DNA of 64,000 bases, from assembly GCA_030490835.1 (NCBI GenBank), contig CM059971.1:27645817-27709816 (forward strand). Reading direction: 5' to 3'. This DNA is from Annona cherimola (Eukaryota > Streptophyta > Magnoliopsida > Magnoliales > Annonaceae). The notes beneath the pieces are model-generated. The model was not told the origin of the DNA. It saw nothing but the letters and a program-made list of their open reading frames with translations, and made no database searches. The translations under genes and the position numbers were made by a program. Shown here piece by piece: positions 58,769 through 64,000 of the stretch; the first letter of the stretch is position 1; the number at the start of each line of letters is the position of its first letter.

Positions 58769-59938
58769 GATGAATTAAAGCACCTCATCTAGTGAATGAA
58801 AAATGAGTGTACTCCATTGATGCAGGCGTTTATTTCTCCTCAACTTGAATTTGAATAGTTATTTATATTTATATATAATTGGTAAGTCCAAAATTGGCTT
58901 CAAGTTGAAGTGAACCAGATTAAGGACTAGATTATTAAAGATAAAGAAATGAAGTAAGTAGGACACAAGATCTACTTGGAAAAAGAGTGAGACATGAACA
59001 CATAATGACCCAAAAAAGTTTACGGTACTTGTAGCACCCGCCGCGAGCGCTACGATGGGCTAGGCTGTCGTTCCTAGCCTTGAAAATTTTGGGTTGTACC
59101 GGATGGGTTCGGGTATGTTCTTCAATACCTCTCGAACAGTGACATGGGCTTGGTTTTCCTGCATTCTCATGGAATAAAGGGTGTTAATATAGGCGATCCT
59201 TAGATAGTATTGGCATATGGGTGTCCTCCCGTGGATTCGACGGCATATCGGCTAAGACGGGAGTGTTTTCACACGGATTGAGTCATGGATTCGGCAGCAT
59301 AATGGCAGTATATTATGCTGGAATCTGCGGATCCGTGCACGCCCGCCTTGCCGAAGCACCAATTCAAACAAGCGCGTTAATACTAACACAAAACATAAAA
59401 AAGATGGAGTCGCCATTGATCTTTAAAAGGGAGATCAGTCCATATTTTCAATGAATAAAGACACTGATCATACAGAGTTTAGATTCCGAGCTTCGGATTA
59501 AAACAGATATGTGAAATCTGTCAACCCGAGGCGGTCTACACGAGCATGAAAAGGGAAAATAAAAAGATCTGAGAAGGGGGAGAGAAGGAAAGGGGGAAAG
59601 CCTGGAAAAGCTGGAGCTCGAGGAGCGAGAGGGCCGAGGCGCTGAGGCGTTGCTGCAGATTCCCATCCTCCTCTTTTGGTATGCCTCCTCAAGTGTCTTG
59701 AGAGGGGAGGCTTGGCTTCCTATTTATAGATGGTGGAGTGGGCCGTGTAGGTTCTGGGCCGTGGATAGGAGCCCGCCGTGGTTTGGGCTTGGATCCTGGT
59801 TGGAGCCTTTTGCTCCAAGTGGGCCGTTGTTGAGGCCTGATGGGCTGTTGTTTAAAGAGCTCGCTTCTGTGGGCCGAGGCTGGATCTGGTGGGTTGCTAT
59901 TGTAGAGCCCGTTTTAGTGGCTTGTTGGTAGGGGTGGG

Positions 59939-60470
59939 AATCGGGGCGGGTTAGAGTGTGCCCAACCGTGACCCTCCTTTTCAAAAATCTTGTTTGACCC
60001 TTATTTTTATATCGGGTCGGAACAAGGTCAGTTTGACCCTTACTTTTTTCTACTAGGTCTTGGGACAAAATTCAAGTCAATATCGGGTCAACGGGTCGGG
60101 GTAAAAACTGCGGGTCAAGTAAGAAGTTTTTTAAATTTTATAAAACTATTAAGTATAAAGACAAATTTATATTAAATTTAACTACTATATGCTTGAATCT
60201 ATCACTAATCAGTCAAAGTAAAATATAAATAATTAAATAAAACATGAATATTAGCATTGAATGAGGTTTTTCTTTTTAATATGAAATATAAGAAAGCGGG
60301 TCAGCAGGTAGGTCCGCCCCGACCTACCCTGACCCGCCTCGCCATCCTTTTAACTACCAAAATCTGCCCCGACCCATCTTCCTTTAAAAACATCAAAAAC
60401 CTGACCCGCCCCGGTATTAAATAGGGTCGGGGCGGGGGGGTCACGGGTCGACCCGCCCCGATTCCCACTA
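59939..60470. mobile_element. hAT MITE, 532 bp, TSD CTTGTTGG
   Basis: TAGGGGTGGGAATCGGGGCG at the left; right end reads, in reverse, TAGTGGGAATCGGGGCGGGT. CTTGTTGG flanks (59931-59938 and 60471-60478). Many GGGTCRG/CCCGACC words in both subterminal zones. Confidence 0.92.
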
Positions 60471-60661
60471 CTTGTTGGAGCTTTGCTCCTGTGGGCCAAG
60501 GCTGGATGGGCTTGTCTAGTGGTAGGCCTGGCTTGGATTTGCTTGAATCTGCTTCAATTTGCTTTGAATGGGCCGTTAATTCTAGAGTCCATTGTCGTTT
60601 GTTCTTGGGTTGCTTCTCTTTTGTCATTATTGGGCTTGGATCCTATTTCATGTGTTATTTA

Positions 60662-61373
60662 TAGGGGTGCAACTTGGGCCGAGTTGAGCCTGAACCCGGC
60701 CCGTCGAACTCGATTTTGGGCAGTGTTGGAACTTGATTTTTCATAACCCGAGCCCGAAAAACCCAAACCCGAGGAACCCGATTTGTAAACATGATAGAGT
60801 TAGGGTTCAAATGAACCCGAGCCCAATTTTCCATTTTATATTTATTATAAAATATATTATATACATACTATTTAAACAATATTTCTTTATATTCTTCATA
60901 TTTTATGTTATTATATCTATATTTGAATACATATTTGACATATAGTAATTTTATTGTAAATAAAGTATATTATTTCATTTATATTTATCTTTTATTTCTA
61001 TCATTCATTTTTATACTTATTAATTTTTTTCTTTATCTTAATTTTGATGTTAAATTTTTTCTAGAAATATTCTTTACATTACTATTTTAAAAAAAATATG
61101 TAGTTTGATTATATATTATTATGTTTACCTACATAATTTTTTATTATTATTTATTTATATGAAATTCTAAACTTATCACTTTTAAATAAAATGTAATTTC
61201 ATCAACATAAATTCCAACCTGAAACTCAGCCTGAACCCGATTTTCAAAAATAGGATTGGGGTTCAGGTTTTACAAATAGGGTTAGGGTTAGGGTTAGAGT
61301 TGATGTTTTATAAATAGGGTTAGGGTTAGGGTCGAGATGAACCCGAGTTTCATGAGCCCGAGTTGCACCCCTA
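60662..61373. mobile_element. hAT MITE, 712 bp, TSD GTTATTTA
   Basis: TAGGGGTGCAACTTGGGCCG at the left and its near-mirror CGAGTTGCACCCCTA at the right; GTTATTTA flanks (60654-60661 and 61374-61381). CCCGA/TCGGG words are concentrated in the subterminal zones around an AT-rich core. Confidence 0.92.
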
Positions 61374-61916
61374 GTTATTTATTCTTATGCTTAGGGGAGG
61401 GGTGTCTACAGTACTATGTGTGATTTTTCTATCCTCAAGGAGCGATTCCATTTCTTGGGATGTCCCTTAGTTCTTGTACCAAACATTTCTTTGAGACCCA
61501 ACCCATGGGAAGCCTTCCCCATGAGGAAAAAAAAATGAAGTAGGGGTATTATAATAATTTTACTGTGTAAGTATATTTATTTAAAAACGTGAATATATTT
61601 AGTTTTTTGATAAAATTTGTATTATATATATACAAAATTTCAATCTATTCCATTCATTTGCTGGATGAACTACTAAAACATACGTGGACATAATTTTTCA
61701 TTATTTGACTTTTTTAAAAATATTTGTGTACAAAAAATTATTTTTTAATAAGATTTCGTTATAATTGGTAAAGTTGAAAAACATATTTTATATAAAGAGC
61801 TATGTTATATTATTTAAAGTTCATGTAATTAAGATACTCTCAAAATAACAATTTCAATATGTATGTCTGACAATTTGAAAATTTAATAATATTTTTTTAT
61901 TTTTCGAATATTACAG

Positions 61917-63134
61917 AATCTAACTGCATCTAACAACATCTAACAACATCTAACAGTATCTAACGACATCTAACAATATCTAACCAGATCTAACAATATC
62001 TGACAGCATCTAACTTTTGACATTAATAAGTTAATCATAATTTAACACTTGTAATATAATCCTAAACCCCTTATAAGGTCATTTATACCTTAATTACATA
62101 ATTTAAAACCCAGATAATAGGATTTAATAAAATTCACCTTAATCTAATAGCATCATACAATATCTAACTGTATCTAACAGCATTTAACGACATCTAACAG
62201 CATCTAGCGACATCTAACAACATCTAACTGGATCTAACGACATCTAACAGCGTATAACTTTTAATATTAATAAATTAATCCTAATTTAACACCTGTAATA
62301 TGATTCTAAGTCCCTTATAAGGTCATTAGTACCTTAATTATAAAATTTAAAACCCAGATAATAAGATTTAATGAAATCCACCTAAATCTAATAGCATCTA
62401 ACAACATTTAACTGCATCTAATAGCATCTAACGACATCTAACGACATCTAACAGTATCTAACCAGATCTAACAACATCTAACAGCATATAACTTTTGATA
62501 TTAATGAGTTAATCTTAATTTAACACCTGTAATATGATCATAAATCCCTTATAAGGTCATTTATACCTTAATTACATAATTTAAAACCCAGATAATAGGA
62601 TTTAATAAAATTCATCTTAATCTAATGACATCTAACAATATCTAACTACATCTAACAGCATCTAACGACATCTAACAACATCTAACTCTTGATATTAATA
62701 AGTTAATCCTAATTTAACACCTGTAATATGATCTTAAGCCCCTTATAAGGTCATTTATACCTTAATTATAAAATTTAAAACTCATATAATAGGATTTAAT
62801 GAAATCCACCTTAATCTAATGGCATCTAAAAATATCTAATTGCATCTAATAGCATCTAACGACATTTACCAGCATTAAACCGGATCTAATGACATCTAAC
62901 AACATCTAAATTTTGATATTAATAAGTTAATCATAATTTAACACCAGTAATATGATTCTAAATTCCTTATAAGGTCATTAATACCTTAATTACATAATTT
63001 AAAACCCAGATAATAGGATTTAATGAAATCCACCTAAATCTAACAGCATCCAACAACATTTAACCGTATCTAATAGCATCTAACGGCATCTAACAGCATC
63101 TAACGAGATATAACAACATCTAACAACATCTAAT
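61917..63134 (+). repeat. Composite satellite: 10-bp repeats within ~190-245-bp units
   Basis: Blocks of a 10-bp repeat (CATCTAACRA; ten units at 61917-62016) alternate with a conserved ~150-bp core containing TTTAACACCTGTAATATGAT and CCTTATAAGGTCATTTATAC. The core motif TTTAACAC lies at 62041, 62285, 62519, 62713 and 62937, so periods are 244, 234, 194 and 224 bp. Unit length varies mainly in the number of 10-bp repeats. Confidence 0.93.
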
Positions 63135-64000
63135 TTTAATATTTTACATAATTTATATATTTTGCAAAAGATATATACTTAATAATTCATTTGAGAACCA
63201 TGCAAACCTTTAAATAATTTTAAAACTAAATAAATATAAAAAGGTATAATTAAAAATAATAACTAATTTAAATTAAATGAAATAGAAATTTATGTAAATA
63301 TAGAAAACTGGAATAATTATTATATATATGACTTTTTAAAACTAAAATTGTAATAAATTATATTTATTTAAATTATATAGAACCGTAATTTAGATTTAAT
63401 ATATAAATATATGTTACTTTTTGGGATTATTTAAATAATCATTTTAGTAAATAACTATATTTAATAGAAATTTTATAATAAAATAAATTTAAAATAAAAA
63501 TAAAAATTTATTTACTTCAAGTGAATCAATGTAAAATTATCAATTTAATAAATATTTACATTGAATAAAAATTTATAAAAAATCTTCATGTTATAGAACA
63601 CCTCTAAATAAAGTACAATCAAATTTAAAGTCTAATGAAAAACTTTTGATATAAAACTATAATTTAGATTTAAATAAACTAAATATATATGATTTTGGAA
63701 CTGATTAATAATTAAGTATTTTTATATTAGTCAAAAAAATTTTAATGAATCCACCTAAATCTAACATCTACTTGTGAACTTTTATATGTATTTCTATTTT
63801 TTCACACAAAATTTATGAAAATTGTATTTAATAAAGAGCCTTTTGAGGATTTTTGTGAAAAATACAATTTTCTCATAAAAATTTTCATTAAATAATTTAG
63901 GGAGTGATTACTAGGTTGTTAAAATAATTGGGCAAGAATTGTAAAATTATTTGAATGGTTCATTTTGCAAAATGAGTTGCATGTGCACCAAAATACTGTG
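63135..64000. other. Very AT-rich DNA, no gene seen
   Basis: Low-complexity A/T sequence following the satellite. A single isolated CCACCTAAATCTAACATCTA near 63751 echoes the satellite. Confidence 0.4.

Larger units (their letters stand above)
59031..61410 (-). mobile_element. Tat/Ogre-like solo LTR, nested with two hAT MITEs
   Basis: TGTAGCACCCGCC...GTGTCTACA, flanked by GTACT (59026-59030 and 61411-61415). On the minus strand it begins TGTAGACACCCCTCCCC and ends GGGTGCTACA, typical of plant gypsy Tat/Ogre LTRs. A TATAAATAG box lies at plus 59720-59730 and TGGCGACTCC in the R-U5 part. Removing the two nested MITEs and their duplications leaves about 1.1 kb. No second LTR or coding domain. 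Confidence 0.88.
58769..61702 (+). repeat. Tandem duplication, copy B, split by an LTR element
   Basis: Copy B continues at 58769-59030 and resumes at 61411-61702 after the inserted element. Relative to copy A it lacks about 50 bp near the CTTGTACCA motif. Confidence 0.9.

Noticed and set aside
61279..61325. GGGTTAGGGTTAGGG runs resembling telomere repeat
   Set aside because: Only a few TTAGGG units, not the usual plant TTTAGGG, and they lie inside a bounded hAT MITE whose subterminal zone is rich in such words.
61917..63134. CRISPR array
   Set aside because: Repeats are 10 bp and contiguous with no unique spacers, in a plant nuclear context.

Overview
The window reads as nuclear intergenic DNA from a flowering plant. 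It is AT-rich, full of plant-type transposable elements (an RNase H-bearing L1-type LINE, tRNA-derived SINEs, TRIMs, solo LTRs, Ac-like hAT elements, Tourist-like and foldback MITEs), and its gene fragments have plant-style introns. I do not see one complete host gene. Species or clade cannot be fixed from the sequence alone.

Layout. 1-1.5 kb: AT-rich, with an exon-like, higher-GC stretch on the minus strand that may be the 5' end of a host gene. 2.1-2.4 kb: a minisatellite. 3.6-4.2 kb: a young TRIM retrotransposon whose left end is an inverted copy of its own right (U5) end, flanked by a 5-bp target duplication (TSD). 4.4-5.1 kb: a decayed tandem array. 6.9-7.3 and 12.5-12.7 kb: foldback elements. 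9.5-9.8 kb: a tRNA-derived SINE with a perfect 15-bp TSD. 12.1-12.2 kb: an 87-bp tRNA-like mini-element. 12.88-19.6 kb: a LINE on the minus strand with two uninterrupted ORFs (ORF1 DUF4283/zinc knuckle; ORF2 endonuclease, reverse transcriptase, zinc finger, RNase H). 21.35-22.48 kb: an exon of tryptophan-tRNA ligase carrying a stop codon, and 0.7 kb further on a two-exon piece of nucleosome assembly protein 1 (NAP1), both with introns attached. 24.6-27.3 kb: a cluster of Tourist-like MITEs around an unrecognised 156-codon ORF. 28.0-30.2 kb: a 2.2-kb non-autonomous hAT element. 30.5-30.9 and 47.3-48.8 kb: foldback MITEs, two with 9-bp TSDs. 37.5-38.9 kb: a decayed copia-like LTR. 41.1-41.3 kb: a minus-strand SINE with duplicated box A. 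44.95-46.64 kb: a 1.7-kb solo copia LTR with TSD. 52.4-52.9 kb: an old minus-strand TRIM with TSD. 58.2-61.7 kb: a 600-bp tandem duplication whose second copy is split by a Tat/Ogre-like solo LTR, itself holding two hAT MITEs. 61.9-63.1 kb: a composite satellite made of 10-bp repeats inside 190-245-bp units.

The only machinery that could still work is the LINE, which could supply reverse transcriptase to itself and perhaps to poly(A)-tailed SINEs. All other elements lack proteins and depended on helpers elsewhere. The most unusual objects are the U5-U5 inverted-end TRIM, the paired gene fragments, and the composite satellite.
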